Shown piece by piece: positions 32,893-45,199 of a stretch of 64,000 nucleotides of DNA (position 1 is its first letter; every line of letters begins with the position of its first letter). The DNA comes from Ceratopteris richardii (taxonomy: Eukaryota; Streptophyta; Polypodiopsida; Polypodiales; Pteridaceae): positions 104,528,431-104,592,430 of the forward strand of contig CM035430.1 of NCBI GenBank assembly GCA_020310875.1, given 5' to 3'. A program made the translations under genes and the position numbers. The notes beneath the pieces were generated by a model. The model searched no databases and had not been told where the DNA came from. It saw only the letters and a program-made list of their open reading frames with translations.

Positions 32893-33902
32893 TGTTGGGG
32901 GATTCTTGGACAAGAAGGGATTTGAGTGTTTGTAGGAGAAAAGGGAAAGAAAAGAAGAAAGATACACACTGGAAGCCTCTGCCGATTGATTATAATAAGA
33001 CAAATACAATGTGAAGCACAATACAATCCGATCCTTCTGGGCAAAATCCCACAGAGTGCTCAATTACAAAATACCAAATACCCAAGGGGCTTGTTGCTGC
33101 CGGCCTCCTCTGCACCAAACCTCCACCTTCTCCAAGCCTGCACTTGTGCACACCTTGCACCAAGCTTCCACTAAGGGGGAGGGACGGATACCTTCTATCG
33201 GCACGCGCACACTTCAATGAGACCTTGGGATCCTTGGGGGACTAGCTTAGCACTCCTCTGCACACTTCCTTGGTCACTCTCCAATTTCACCTTGCACTTC
33301 ACTCTCTGCGTCGCACACTGTGTGTCTCTTGTACTTCTCTCTCTTGCCTTTCTTAGACTATGCTCACTCTTGCTTACACTTAGAATGGTCCAAGAATAGT
33401 CCTTGCCTTGATTTGAGTGTCGATTCACGTACGCTCCTAACTGCAAGAGTATCTTGGTGCTCACTTTGATGTCCCAAGATAGTCTTCACAAGTGGCAGCC
33501 AACAAATCCCTGTTTTGTCTTGTAGTGACTTTAGGGTAAAAACAAAATTTTAATTGGGGGGCCATACTTTCACTTCTGTGTACGCTGCCGCTTCACATAC
33601 CTTCACATTTTCCTTTTAAGTCTTCACTTTTGCACATAAGAGAGAGTTAACCTGAACCTTCCAAAACACTTTAAACAACACTTTTGAACCTTAGGGAAAT
33701 TAGAGAAATACCTCTGCAACCTGCAACCACTTTCTCCAATTCACCCTTTGTGGACAATTACTTGTGCACTACCTGTGCACTTTGACACCTGCACTTTGAA
33801 CACATTGACTTTGCCCCTATTGACTTTGACGTTGACCATGTTGACTTTGACTGTGGTAGACTTTGACCAACTTTGATCAATATGACTTTTATGGGCTCAA
33901 CA
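32893..33902 (-). repeat. Solo LTR of the Gypsy family, inside the Copia RT
   Basis: 1,010 bp related to 41068-42131 (TGTTGGGGG start, GGCTCAACA end). It is flanked by CACTG (32888-32892) and GACTG (33903-33907), a near-perfect 5-bp duplication. No internal Gypsy sequence accompanies it, so it is a solo LTR from a separate insertion. Confidence 0.88.
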
Positions 33903-34023
33903 GACTGTTCTCAAAACCATGTGCAACCAGATAGGCATGTATCTTCTCATACCAAGCACGTGGTGCTTGCTTTAAACCATATAATGCCTTCTTTAACCTG
34001 CACACCTGGTTTTCATGCCCTTT

Positions 34024-36617
34024 CTACACAAAGCCATGGGGCTGAAAAACATACACTTCTTCATGCAAGTCACCATCTAGAAATGTTGTTTTAATGTACA
34101 ACTGATGTACATTCCAACCATGATGGGTTGCAAGTGCACAAATGCTCCAAACAGTAGTTATACGGCATGTAGGTGCAAAGATCTCATCAAAATCAATGCC
34201 TCTTTCCTGCGCATAACCCTTTGCAACAAGCCTAGCCTTATACCTGTCAACTGTACCATCAAGTTTACGCTTCAGCTTGTATACCCACTTAGTGCCAATG
34301 GCCTTCTTTCCAGGAGGCAAGTCACATAAAGACCAAGTACCATTCTTCATTATTGCATCATATTCAGATTGCATAGCAGCTATCCAATTTTCGGAATTTT
34401 GTGCTTCATCAAACGAAACAGGCTCAGTCTCATCACAGAGACTAGATGTAGCAAGAGCATAGAAATCTGATGCAAAAGAGGCACTATGAGAGCCTGATCG
34501 AGTATGATATGATAGAGGTGCATCTAATTTACTGTCACACAAGGTCTGCACTAGTCATTTTGGCATAGTTCTTGCCTGCTCAATATCAGCTCTCTCATCA
34601 ATAAGTGCATCATGTAAATCTGCATCAGAAATAGTAAAATCTGCAAATCATCACATGAAACCTACAAAGGCTAAGATGTTGCCTCACTAGGACCCTCACT
34701 AGACTGTCCACCTGTAAAAAGAGGCCACAAAGTATCATACATGTCTTTGGAGCTAACAGATGTCTCCTTAGTACATGAAAGCAATGGTTGAATAGCATCC
34801 TCCACAAAAACATCACGGCTAACCAAAATGCGTTTAGTATGTGGATGATAGAGACGATAGCCTTTACTTTTTGAACTATACCCAACAAAAATACATTTTA
34901 CTACTTTATCATCCAATTTTTTGCGATGTTGTTCGGGCACTAATGCATATGCCAAACAACCAAAAACATGCAGATGAGCAACGTATGGCTTGCGATCATT
35001 CCAAGCCTCATATGGAGTGATAGACTGTAGCGCTTTAGTGGGACACCTATTTAGTACATATGTTGCACACATGACAGCCTCAAGCCTAAAACTATGTGGT
35101 AAAGCCTGACTCTTGACCATACACCTCGCCATCTCCATGAGAGACGTGTTCTTTCATTCAGCAACTCCATTCTGTTGAGGTGTATACGGCACTGTACACT
35201 GGTGTTTTATCCCACCTTCAGCTAGAAATGCAGCAAAATCAGAAGACATATATTCCCCTCCTCGATCAGAACGGAGGGTGCCCATTTTACATGCTGACAG
35301 ATTTTCAGCCAAAACCAAAAACTGTTTATAGCACATGAACACTTCGGACTTTGCTTTGAGTGGATATACGCATGCATGCCTGGAAAAATCATCAATGAAA
35401 GTCACGAAGTAAAGGTAATTTCCTAAAGAAGGTGTCTGCATAGGACCACACACATCACTATGTACAAGCTGCAATTTCTGAGTAGCCCATACTGAACCAT
35501 CTTTTGCAAAGGATGAACACTGCATTTTTCCCAAAATACAGCCTTCACAAACATGTTTTCCAGGTTCCTCAAGTTTGGGCAAAGAGGACACCATTTCAGA
35601 TTTCTGCAAGCATAGAAAACTAGCAAAATTCAGATGACCAAAGCATGCATGCCAAAGCTTTGCATCTGACATAGCAATCACATCGCCATTTGACAGATCA
35701 TGAACTGTACACCTGTCATCAACAAATTTCACAACCAAGCCAATCTTGGCTAATGTAGAAATTGATAACAAGTTCTTCTTGATCCCTGGCACAAATAAAG
35801 CATCTGACAAAGTGAAAGAGCTACCATCAGCAGTAGTCAAAATGATCTTACCAACTCCCATAATAGGATAAGAGGAGTTGTTGGCGCATGTAACAGTATT
35901 CCCTGTAGGGGCAGGCTCGAGTGAAGAGAAGAAACTGCGCTGCGAGGTAATATGTTTGGTCGCCCCACTGTCAAAATACCAAACATCTGAGTCTACTACA
36001 GACATGCACTGCTCACGAGAAGATGGGTCAAAACTGCAAACAGTAGTAAATGCCCATTCTTCTTCCTGCACAAGATTAGCAGACTCCTTTTTTGGTGTAG
36101 AGGCTTCTTCAACAACCATTCCAGCCTCTTTCTTCTTTGCCTCTTTTGCAGCCATTTTTGGACAGTTCTTTATGATATGATCATTCCCTTTATAGTACTT
36201 ACAAAACAATTTCTGCTTTTCTAATTTTTTCTCATCTTTGTCTTGGTTCTTCGAATGTGCAGCATTTGCAGATTTCTGCTTACTAGTAGAAGAACTCGAT
36301 TTTCCTTTGCCCTTCTGACTAGCCAGGAAAGCTTGATCTGCAATACGCATAATGGACCTGTTCTGCCTGGACGGATCTTCCTGCAACAGAACAGAGACTA
36401 ACTCCTCAAATGATAAGGCATTTGGATTGCCTTTCATCATCAAGCGAAGAGTAGAAGCAAAACTCTGATATGAATCAGGAAGACCATTCAGAACGGTCTG
36501 CACAAGTGAGCTATCTAGTATAACCTCATCAGCAGAAATCAACTGTTCCTTCAAGTCTTTGATCTTCATTAGGAAACTGTCCATAGAATCACCCTCATTC
36601 ATGTGCTCACTCTCCAA
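34024..36617 (-). pseudogene. Copia gag-protease-integrase-RT segment
   Basis: Open stretches of 487 codons (36617-35154), 155 codons (35138-34671) and 175 codons (34551-34024). Features in order: UBN2 gag end (MNEGDSMDSFLMKIKDLKEQ), a zinc-knuckle-like stretch near 36180 (FCKYYKGNDHIIKNCP), protease (VWYFDSGATKHITSQRSFF), integrase (LWHACFGHLNFASF, CEGCILGKM, FVTFIDDFSRHACVYP, LRSDRGGEY), then RT start (KWVYKLKRKLDGTVDRYKAR). It belongs to the element at 31569-37547 and has a close relative at 50078-53242. It is a fossil with a few breaks. Confidence 0.88.
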
Positions 36618-37552
36618 CTGTTTTCAGAGGTAAGAAATACGAGCCTCATTCCTAGCTTGGTACAATGTGGTAAGTGTATCTCAAGCATCCTTAGCTGTTC
36701 TGCAAGAGCATATGTGAGGAATAATGGCACGTTTGACAGACAAAGCTATCAATGCATATGCCTGGGCATCTTTGCCATCCCAACAAATCTGCTGTGCAGT
36801 AGGTGCAGCAGAAACCGCAGTACAAACACAAATATGCAGAATATCATCATCTTCGACACCTTCTGCATCAGCTACCCTGCTGTTGTAACAGTTGCAGGTG
36901 TGATAGGATATTTTTCAACACCCTGCACAATGTTCCATAGTCCTTTTGCAACCAATACATGTCGCATCATATAAGCCCACAACGGGTAGTTGGTACCATC
37001 CAACTTATCCTCAATAGCCAACATACGAAATACATCACTGCTTTTAGCCATGGCCGGTGACTAAAATACCTTGATGCAGAAAATCGACTGTATCTCAAAA
37101 AGTTGAACGGAACTGCGCAAACGAGTTCTGCTAGACCTGTAGCAGACTTTGAGATGCTTAAGCTGGCGAACAAAAAATGGTATATACCTTTGGCACAAAA
37201 AGACAAAATAGCCTCCACACCCTGAGTATGCTCACCAAATTTTGTGCGAATCTGAGACTGCAAACAGAGGAGTGTCGACGGCACCCTAGATGAAGCGACA
37301 ACCTGCTCTGATACCAATTGTTGGAGTTAGACGTCTGCAGAAGCATGCGAACAACACAAGGAAGAAGAAGAAGCTTGGAGCACAACACACGATACTGAAT
37401 GTATTACTAGAGAATGTACAAAGATAAGTAGCCCATTAGGGCAATAGACATATATACAAGCCAAGGGAAAAAGCCTCCTAAAGAGGGAAAAAAGTGCCAC
37501 GGTGGTCCTAGTGTGTTCACACACATCACTACCTAAATATATCAATAGTGAG

Positions 37553-40500
37553 ATCTTGAAAATGAAGAAAAGTCATCCATGAAAATTCTAAGTGTTTATA
37601 GCAATAAGGGTCCAAAAATTAGGTTGACAGTCCTATTAAAGGTGGCTGGAGCATTTCTCAGTCCGAATGGCATTTTTAGATACACGTGCCCCAGGGTGTA
37701 ATAAAAGTAGTCTTTTCACGATCCTCTAGGTGGATGGATATTTCCTTATAACCACTAAAGCCATCCATCAAGCTATATAATGCGTGTCCAGCCACTTCTT
37801 CAATGACTTGATCTGCAAAAGGCATGGCGAATCCATCTGGAATGGTTACCTTGTTGAGTGCTCAAAATTCAACACAAATCCTGATTTTGTTTCTTCTTCG
37901 GTACTATAACCATTGGTGAAAGAAATTCTGAACATTCCACAAGAATGATGATTCCTGCATCCTCCATCTTCTGTATTTCCAAATAAACAGCTTCAGCATA
38001 TTTTGGGTTAAGTCTATAACTCTTTCCTCTTACTGGTTTGGCTCCATCAACAAGAGGGATTCTGTGCTCTCCATAATTGGCAGGCACTCCTTCTAAGTCT
38101 TTATAATGCCACGCAAAAACATCTGCATAGTGTGTCAAGAAAGATTTTACCTTTTCAAGCAGCTCGGGGTGGCTCCACAACCAAGTGGCCACCAAAACTC
38201 GATGATTATTTTCCTGAGTGCCTAATTGTAATTCTTGGACTGGGTTTCTATCTACCATGGTGTCTACATGCTCATCTCCAACTCTGTGTTCCTCCAATAG
38301 CTTTTCCTGCATTGTTGCGTAAGCAGGAGTGTTCTGGATCTCAATGTATTCCTCTTTGTCTTGCATCCATCTTGCAGGGATTTCTTGAATTGGCAAAGGT
38401 GATTTATCTTGTCTTTAACTTTAGTAACTTCCTTCTTTGTTGTTGTTGCATCCTCCTCCAAGTTGTGCTTGAGGGGTGTCTTCCTCCCCGTTCTGTGGTC
38501 TGTGATGGGTTCTCCCAATCCATCAACTTGAACTTTATCCTCCTTTTCATCGTAACATTCACTTGTGCAAGAATTATTTAGAAAAACTCCGAAACAAGAG
38601 GAGGAGTTTCCTGCTTGCAGCCAATTCAGAATATCTTCTTCCTCCTCGAACTCTAATTGTGGTTGGTCCTCCATTGCTTGTTCCATGCAAATGCCAACTG
38701 ATTGCATCATGATGGTGTTCCCTTGATGATCTAGACCCTCCTCTAAATATATCTGTTTAAGTTCCTGTCCCTTCTTTTGTACCCACATAGTGTCTTTACC
38801 CTAGTCATGGATGACACTTGCATGCCTTAGCCATGGTCTTCCAATCAAGATGGGAAATCCCCCCTCTACTTGGGGCAGTCTTAATACCACAAAATCCAAC
38901 ATGAAGATATTACCTTGTACTTCTAGTGGAACTTTTGGGATCACCCCATTGGCCTTACTTTGCTTTGATATGCCAAAGTGACAGTGAATTGGGCTTATGC
39001 CAGATCCACCATCCACAATGAATCCTTGTAGCTTTAATCCTTTAATTGTTACTGTCTGTCTTGGATAGATGGTGAGAGGTGCTTCTTCTACACCCTTCCC
39101 TTAGCCTAAGGCAGTAGTCTTGGCCACTAAGGTGGATGAGGAAGCCTCATCAATAATTTGCAGTACCTCATACCTTAATTTTGCATCCATGTTTATCAAC
39201 TCAAGAATACTAACCTCTGTTTTAATTAACTTGAATAATCTTGAAGCTCTAGATTCCCTAAGATCAATTTTGATGTTTGATTTCTCAAGTTCCTTGTGGG
39301 CCCCGTTGTATGCATTCCCAATGAAATCGTTAGATTCTGAAAAATCTTCTTTTTGTGTTACCTCTTCACATTTTGTTGAGCTTCCTTTCTCTTGTTTTGC
39401 ATCTTCATATATATCTGTTTTGCTCTGATGTACCCTCTTATCTTTGTGACTTCCAAAAGTAATTCATCCCTAGTTTGGTTTTTCTGGAATTTTCCCTTTG
39501 TGTCTTGTCTGCATGATCATGGAGTCGATTTCTTCTAATTGTACCACTCTAGTGGATGGTTATTGAACAACAGTGGCTCCTTCTACTGCTCCATGATTAT
39601 TTACTGAGATCATTTGAAGATGGGGCCCAGATGTAGATGCTTTGTTTTGTGGGAAATAATTTGTATAATGATCCCTAGCATCTGGGCAGTTCCTGCAAGG
39701 GGGAGCATTTTCTGGTAGGGTGCATTTACTTTGATAATGCCCACACTCTCGACACCTGAAACACATAATTGGCCTTCTAGGCCCATTTCCATAATTACCT
39801 CTAGGTCTTTGATTGTAGTTGTTACCTTTGGCTGGGGGCTGCCGCCATTACATTGCTTGAGAATTGAGCACCTCCTTGTGCCCAATAAGGTTGTGCAGGC
39901 ATCCCTCGTGACTGACATTCATGGGCCTCAAGACTAGCTTTCCTGCATAGCTAGCAAGTTACACTTAACAATGGACATTCACTTACCACATGGCCTTGCT
40001 TGCTGCACATGGTACACCATAGAAAACTTTTGATGCCACGCCCCTTGAGTTCCTGCAACTCTTGTCAAAGCTAAGACAACTCTTCTGCTTGGGCTTCCTC
40101 TTCCTTTCAATGCTTTAATTTCCCTCCTCAACTGAGTCACAACACTCTCCTCCTCTTTATGGGGCTTATTCCTTTTTAAGCTCTCAAGCTCTTTCCTTAG
40201 TTGAATTACTCGGTCTTCAGGTTCTGCAGGGTACGACAAATTGGAAGAGCTTTCCCCATACTGCTGTCTAATTTGTTCCAATCTTGTCGCTGTATTGATA
40301 AATTCTTCTATTGTTGTTGTCGATAAAACTAACTCCTTTATTTTACATTGTGTTGATATGGGAAGTGGTTTAGCTAGCCACTTCTTGATATAAAAAATCA
40401 TGGGGAGGGTCTGGCAGTTTGGCCATTAATGCCTTAGCTTTGGTAACAAATTTTGGGAAGGTCTCCCCAGGACCTAGTCTTAAATTTTCTAATTCTTCAA

Positions 40501-41067
40501 TAATGTCTTCAGTTGCATTCCCTTGTTGGAACCGTGTCCTAAATGCTTCCTTCATCAAGTCCCATGTGGTGAAATGGTTGTCAACAAATTGAGTAAATCA
40601 TTTGTCTTCTAGCCCTTCTAATGTTGTAGGGAAAAAAATAAAAAATGCATCCTCTCTTCCCATCAGAACCCTTGTTTTACATAATGCTAAGAATCTCCTA
40701 ATTTGCTCATCTGGGTCTTCTTGTGCTAGCCCTCTAAAGGATGGAAATTTGATATTCAATCTAGAGAGTAAAGATTCCAAATCTACCTAGGCTGCCATAT
40801 TCTTTACTGATGATGTCGATGACGATGGGCTAATTGATCTTCGAATAACCTTCCTTCTTGTTGCTTTGCAAGGGACCCTCAAGCTTTGAGACCAGGTTGT
40901 GGTCATGAGTTGTTCATACTCCTCTTAGTTTAAGATAATTTCAATGGAAGAAAGATTACCTCTTAAGTCAGTACAGTATTATCGGTACGCTTGAACTCTT
41001 CTACACTTTGCACTTTGCTTCTCCTATGCTCAAATCTCCTTGGAGTCCCTCCGTGCGTGCCAAATTT
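37553..41067 (-). pseudogene. Gypsy 5' coding part: gag, protease, first half of RT
   Basis: The gag core is at 40780-40370 (FRGLAQEDPDEQIRRFLALC, EAFRTRFQQGNATEDIIEEL). Zinc knuckles lie near 39740 (CFRCRECGHYQSKC). A protease-like segment lies near 39016-38801 (GGSGISPIHCHFG, ILIGRPWLRH). The start of RT follows (SEFLSPMVIVPKK) with YMDD near 37580. Next to the 5' LTR, a minus-strand stretch starting TGGCACGCACGG (about 41050-41061) is the likely primer site. The region has several breaks. Confidence 0.8.
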
Positions 41068-42131
41068 TGTTGGGGGATTCATGTGCAGAAAGGGATTTGA
41101 GTGTTTGTAGAAGAAGGGGGAAAGATAAGAAGAAAGATACAGACACTCGAAGCTTCTATAGATTGATTATAAGGAGAAAAGTACAATGGTGATGTACAAT
41201 ACAATCCAAATGCTCTCTATGAAAAATACCAAAGTGTGCACAATCAACAAAGTTACAAAATATCCAAGGTTCTTGTTGCCGCCAACCTTCTCTGCACCAG
41301 ATCTCCACCTTCTCCAAGCTTGCACTTGTGCACACCTTGCACTCAAGCTTTCAACAGGGGGAGGGATGGACACCTTCTATCGATGTGCACAGAGCTTCAA
41401 TGGAACCTTGTGCATGGCTTAGCACTTCTCTTCACACTTCTAAGTCACTCTTCTTGCACATCTTGCACATCTTGCACTTCACTTTTCTACGTCGCACACT
41501 CCTATATGTCTCTTGCACTTCTTAGTCTAAACTATGCTCACCTTGCTTCGTCCAACCAAGAATAATCCTTGCCTTCATTTGAGTGTCGGTTCACGTATGC
41601 TCCTAACTGCTAGAGTATCTTGGTGCTCACTTTGATGTCCCAAGATTGTATCCAAAAGTTGGTGCTCACTTTCATGTCCCAAGATTGTCTCCAAAAGTGG
41701 GCAGCCTGTTTTGTCTTGTAGTGACTTTAGAGTAAAACAAAAATTTTAATTGGGGAGCCATACTTTTACTTCTGTGTACGCTGTCGCTTCACATACCTTC
41801 ACTTTTGTCTCTTAATTCCTCAATTGTGCACCTAAGAGAGGGTTCACCTAAACCTTCCAAACACTTTTAAAACACTTTGAACCTTAGAGAATTACATAAT
41901 TACACTCTACAACCTGCAACCAACTTTCTGCAATTATACCCTTTGTGAACAATTAATTGTGCATTACCTGTGCACCTTAACACTCGAACTTTGAATGCTT
42001 TGACTTCATCCATGTTGACTTTGACCTTGAACATGTTGACTTTGATCGCTTTGCTTTTGATCGCTTTGACTTTGACACTTTGACTTTGATTGTGGTTCAC
42101 TTCGACCAATGTGACTTTTATGGGCTCAACA
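41068..42131 (-). repeat. 5' LTR of the Gypsy element
   Basis: 1,064 bp, TGTTGGGGG to GGGCTCAACA on the + strand. It is related to the solo LTR at 32893-33902 and to the partial LTR at 23824. Its inner edge borders the primer-site-like stretch and its outer edge borders ATAAC. Confidence 0.9.
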
Positions 42132-42760
42132 ATAACTCTAGCCATTTGTACTATATAATTGTTCTTCCCCTTTGCTACTCCATGTGGTTGAAGTGTATAC
42201 CTGCAACTGAATTTCCTTTTGATGCCATGGTCATGTACAAAATTTGAAAATTCATTTGAAAGATTCTCTCCCCCTCCATCTGATCTAAGTATACTTCCCT
42301 ATCTCCTTCTCCATTAGGTTTTTGAACCTTTGCATGGCAGAAATGTTGTAGATTTTGAGATGTAAGATCAGGTAGACCACTTAGAAAGCCCTTCCTTTGC
42401 CTGTCCTTTGTAAGTTTTATGTGGACAAAACATTTATGCCACAAGTCAATCTCTACAATCTATTTATTTTGAATTGAGAAGTAGATAGAATTAGTGGTTG
42501 ATGGCTTTCCATCCATGGTGAAGAGCCTCCCTTTCTTCTTTCCTTTTGCTATGAGCTTTAATTCTTGCATGGGTTCTTTAACAAAATATTTTGATAATAA
42601 AACCTCACCTCGTAACCTCTTTCAACCATTTGACTTGAAACCAACTTCTTGGTGATGGTTTGATAAGTCCTAAGCCCATTAAGAAGGTGCACATAGATGC
42701 CTATATTTTGCCCAAATTCCCTACAATCTAGCAACTTATATTACTCTAAGTCCAAAATTT
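42132..42760 (-). mobile_element. Oldest Copia fragment, integrase and pre-integrase part (right piece)
   Basis: Continuation of 23245-23823 on the other side of the Gypsy. The minus strand reads MWHKCFVHIKL and other pre-integrase and integrase-start text. It is heavily decayed, with no LTR. Confidence 0.6.
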
Positions 42761-42834
42761 ATATTTGTGGAAGAGAGGAACTAAAACCCCTCATGCATAT
42801 GTAAAACATGGACCCGAACTTTATTGGTTGCCTC

Positions 42835-43130
42835 TCATGATTGCTCTCCTTGCTTCCCCCTTTTTCTTTCTCTTACTGTCTCTCTCTCTTTTTCCTCCTA
42901 CTTTCTTCCACTCACTCCCATTCACTTTCTCACTGACACTTCCTCTCTTACTCTCACTTGCACACCTTCTCACACACACACACACACCCACTTCCACACA
43001 CTTCCCCCCCTCTCTCCCTCTCTTTCATACACGCACTTGTACTCATGCACTCTCACCCTTTAGTTCTTCCACAACCTCGTTTTCACTCATGCACATACTT
43101 ACACAAATATACATTCACTCATGGCCTCCA
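42835..43130. repeat. Pyrimidine-rich tract, left part
   Basis: CTC, CACT and (CA)n-rich DNA. It looks continuous with 55500-56180 on the far side of the Copia 43131-55499. Open frames across it are artefacts. Confidence 0.85.
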
Positions 43131-43359
43131 TGTTGGAGTTAGACGTCTGCAGAAGCACATGAATAACACAAGGAAGAAGAAGAAGCTTGGAGCACAACAC
43201 ACATGCTGAATGTATTACCACTAGAATGTACAAAGGTAAGTAGCCCTTTAGGGCAATAGGCGTATATACAAGCCGGGGGAAAAAACCTCCTAAAGAGGGA
43301 AAAAAGTTCCCCGGTGGTCCTAGAGTGTTCACACACATCACTACCTAACTATATCAACA
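43131..43359 (-). repeat. 3' LTR of the Copia at 43131-55499
   Basis: 229 bp, TGTTGGAGTTAG to ATATCAACA. The polypurine stretch of the minus strand (GGGGGGATTTG, next to 43359) supports its role as the 3' LTR. Confidence 0.9.
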
Positions 43360-44012
43360 AATCCCCCCTAGGAGTGATTTGGTGAACAAGGAGCTGGCAC
43401 TCATGTATAAGGAAGTGCCAAGCTATGTGGAATCAATCCACAAAAGGAAGTAAGCCCAAAGCTTTGCGGAAAGCTTCAAACTTCTCCCTAGGCAGAGCCT
43501 CCAAAAAAGGTATGCAATGTTCTCCTCCATGGGCACATATGCCAAGCTGATCTCCCCAGCAGAGAACCTCTCCCTAACATAATGATAATGCACCTCAATG
43601 TGCTTAGTGCGAGCATGGAATAGAGGGTTCCTCACAATTGCCAATGCGCTTCGACTGTCAGTGAAGATGGTGGTGGTAGAAGACTGATGAACACCCAAAT
43701 CAGCCATAAGGCATTTGAGCCACACACACTCAACAGTGAGTGTGAAATCTGCCCTATACTCAGCCCCACAATTGGAAGTGGCCACAGTAGGTTGCTTCTT
43801 GCTCAACCAAGATATACATGAGCTACCAAGCATGAAGCAAAAGCAACTGGTGGACACACGAGTGTCATAGCAACCAACCCAATCACTATCAGAAAAAGCA
43901 TCCAAATCTAGCGGTAGTGCCCCTTGGGATAAAACAATCCAAGTAGCCAGGTACCACTCAAGTAGCAAAAGATGCACTTAACTGCTTGCCAATGCTTGAT
44001 ACCTAGGCAATG

Positions 44013-44496
44013 TGTAATAAAGTAAGTCTATGGCCTAGGGATCCAATGGCTTCAGACAGATCTGAAATCGGATATCGTTTGGTCACTCGTTTGTAGGACC
44101 AAAGATCTCAAGAATAGACTCAAGCATAAGTTCATGTGCTCTCATATTCAAGTAATCCACTTGGCCTAGTGGTTAAGTCTCATGGTTGTGAAGGAGGAGG
44201 CCTTGTGTTCAATCCCCATGGGGAGCATGGGGAGAGAGTTTTGCCCAAAATGCTCTAGAGCCTTCTAATCACGTTAACTTGAGTCCAAGGAGACTTAACT
44301 CAAGAGGTGAGTACAACAACCACTAGTGGACTCTAATGGAAGATATGAAAGGAGTGGAGGAGATTGCACATGCACTTGTGGACTCTAGTTACATTTGTGG
44401 TTCTCGTTGATTCAAGCAGCTATATATACACGCATAAGGTTGGGAGGAGAGTCATCTCTCTAGCACGTGGTTGTCGTAATTTCTCATTCTCTTGCA
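44013..44496 (+). repeat. 5' LTR of the non-autonomous element
   Basis: Starts TGTAATAAAG and ends CTCTTGCA. A tRNA-like A box (TGGCCTAGTGG, about 44162) and B box (GTGTTCAATCCCC, about 44206) lie in its middle. Confidence 0.9.
44161..44225 (+). promoter_or_regulatory. tRNA-like Pol III promoter inside the LTR
   Basis: TGGCCTAGTGGTTAAG and, about 33 bp later, GTGTTCAATCCCC have the order and spacing of A and B boxes of a tRNA gene. The same pair is in the 3' LTR at 49535-49590. It may be a SINE head that became part of the LTR before the element moved. Confidence 0.6.
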
Positions 44497-44739
44497 TTGG
44501 TATGAGAGCTAGAGCTTTCATGGTGACCTTGGGGACTCATCATCTTTCTTAAGCTCTTATGGATTCCTTCTAGGATTCATTCCCATTTCCTCCCAAGCTT
44601 GAGCTTCTATGGAAGCTTGATACTTCATTATCCTTCCCTTCGTTAGTATTATCATCATCTTTGTTGCTTGAGACGCTCGTGACCGGAGGCATTTCTTTTG
44701 TCGATGCAAAAGAAGTCCCAAATCGAGGAGATTCCAAAA

Positions 44740-45140
44740 GAATATTTACACAGTAGTCGAACGGAAGTTTCGATCTCAGGACCTTGTGCGAGGGAGACAT
44801 TGGCCTTATTCAGTGGAGTAGTTCCATCGGGGTTGTCTTCTTTCTATTCTACTTATTTTGCCTCCAGCAAAAGTACCGACCAGAGATCAAAAAGCCACTT
44901 TCTCCAGCACGTTGGACACAGGGTTCGAACCCACAATGAAGTTCACTGAAACTTTTCGTCCTATCCAAATAACCAACGCGCTGTGGTAATTCTGGTTTTA
45001 AAAAAAGTAAATTGCCATTATCTAATCACGACTGAAAGCTTGATCAGCACAAGCAAAAGGCAACAGCTAGGTGCATCACGAGGGGATCGACCTTGCGCCA
45101 TCCAGATGACATGGCTCTCGTCTATCCAAGAGACCGAGGC
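44740..45140 (-). repeat. Three tRNA-like modules about 155 bp apart
   Basis: On the minus strand, B-box-like stretches occur near 45080-45090 (GGTCGATCCCC), 44920-44931 (GGGTTCGAACCC) and 44770-44780 (GAGATCGAAAC). The first two have A-box-like text about 40-50 bp before them (TCTCTTGGATAGACG, TTGGTTATTTGGATAGG). They look like diverged SINE or tRNA relics in the non-autonomous element's leader. None makes a full tRNA. Confidence 0.4.
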
Positions 45141-45199
45141 TCATTCGCGGCTCAAGCTCAGCCAAAACTTTATATATAGGTTAGTATCCTCATGAAAAG

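Larger units (their letters stand above)
31569..37547 (-). mobile_element. Copia retrotransposon (TGTTGGAGTTAG LTR family) inside the Gypsy RT
   Basis: LTRs at 31569-31797 and 37319-37547 (229 bp, roughly 7% different by eye), with GTGAG duplicated at 31564-31568 and 37548-37552. The primer site TGGTATCAGAGC (initiator tRNA-Met complement) lies at 37305-37316 on the minus strand. Minus-strand order: gag (from about 37050), zinc knuckle and protease (about 36300-35990), integrase (35700-34700), RT (34551-32430, YVDDMLLIG), RNase H (32405-31850, DSDWAGCYDTRVSTSG). It inserted just after the YMDD region of the Gypsy RT. A solo Gypsy LTR interrupts its RT. Otherwise it looks close to whole, with several breaks. 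Confidence 0.9.
23824..42131 (-). mobile_element. Gypsy retrotransposon, large and multiply interrupted
   Basis: A Ty3/Gypsy element on the minus strand. The 5' LTR is 41068-42131 (1,064 bp, TGTTGGGGG to CTCAACA) and a partial 3' LTR is at 23824-23937. ATAAC duplicates lie at 23819-23823 and 42132-42136. Parts on the minus strand: gag 40780-39560, protease about 39016-38801, RT 38396-37553 and 31564-31204, RNase H 30187-29924, integrase 29167-28523. RT is split by the Copia at 31569-37547, and a DNA transposon sits between RT and RNase H. The 3' portion is present twice (24178-28211 and 28212-32241) through a tandem duplication. Apart from insertions it has several breaks. Confidence 0.88.
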
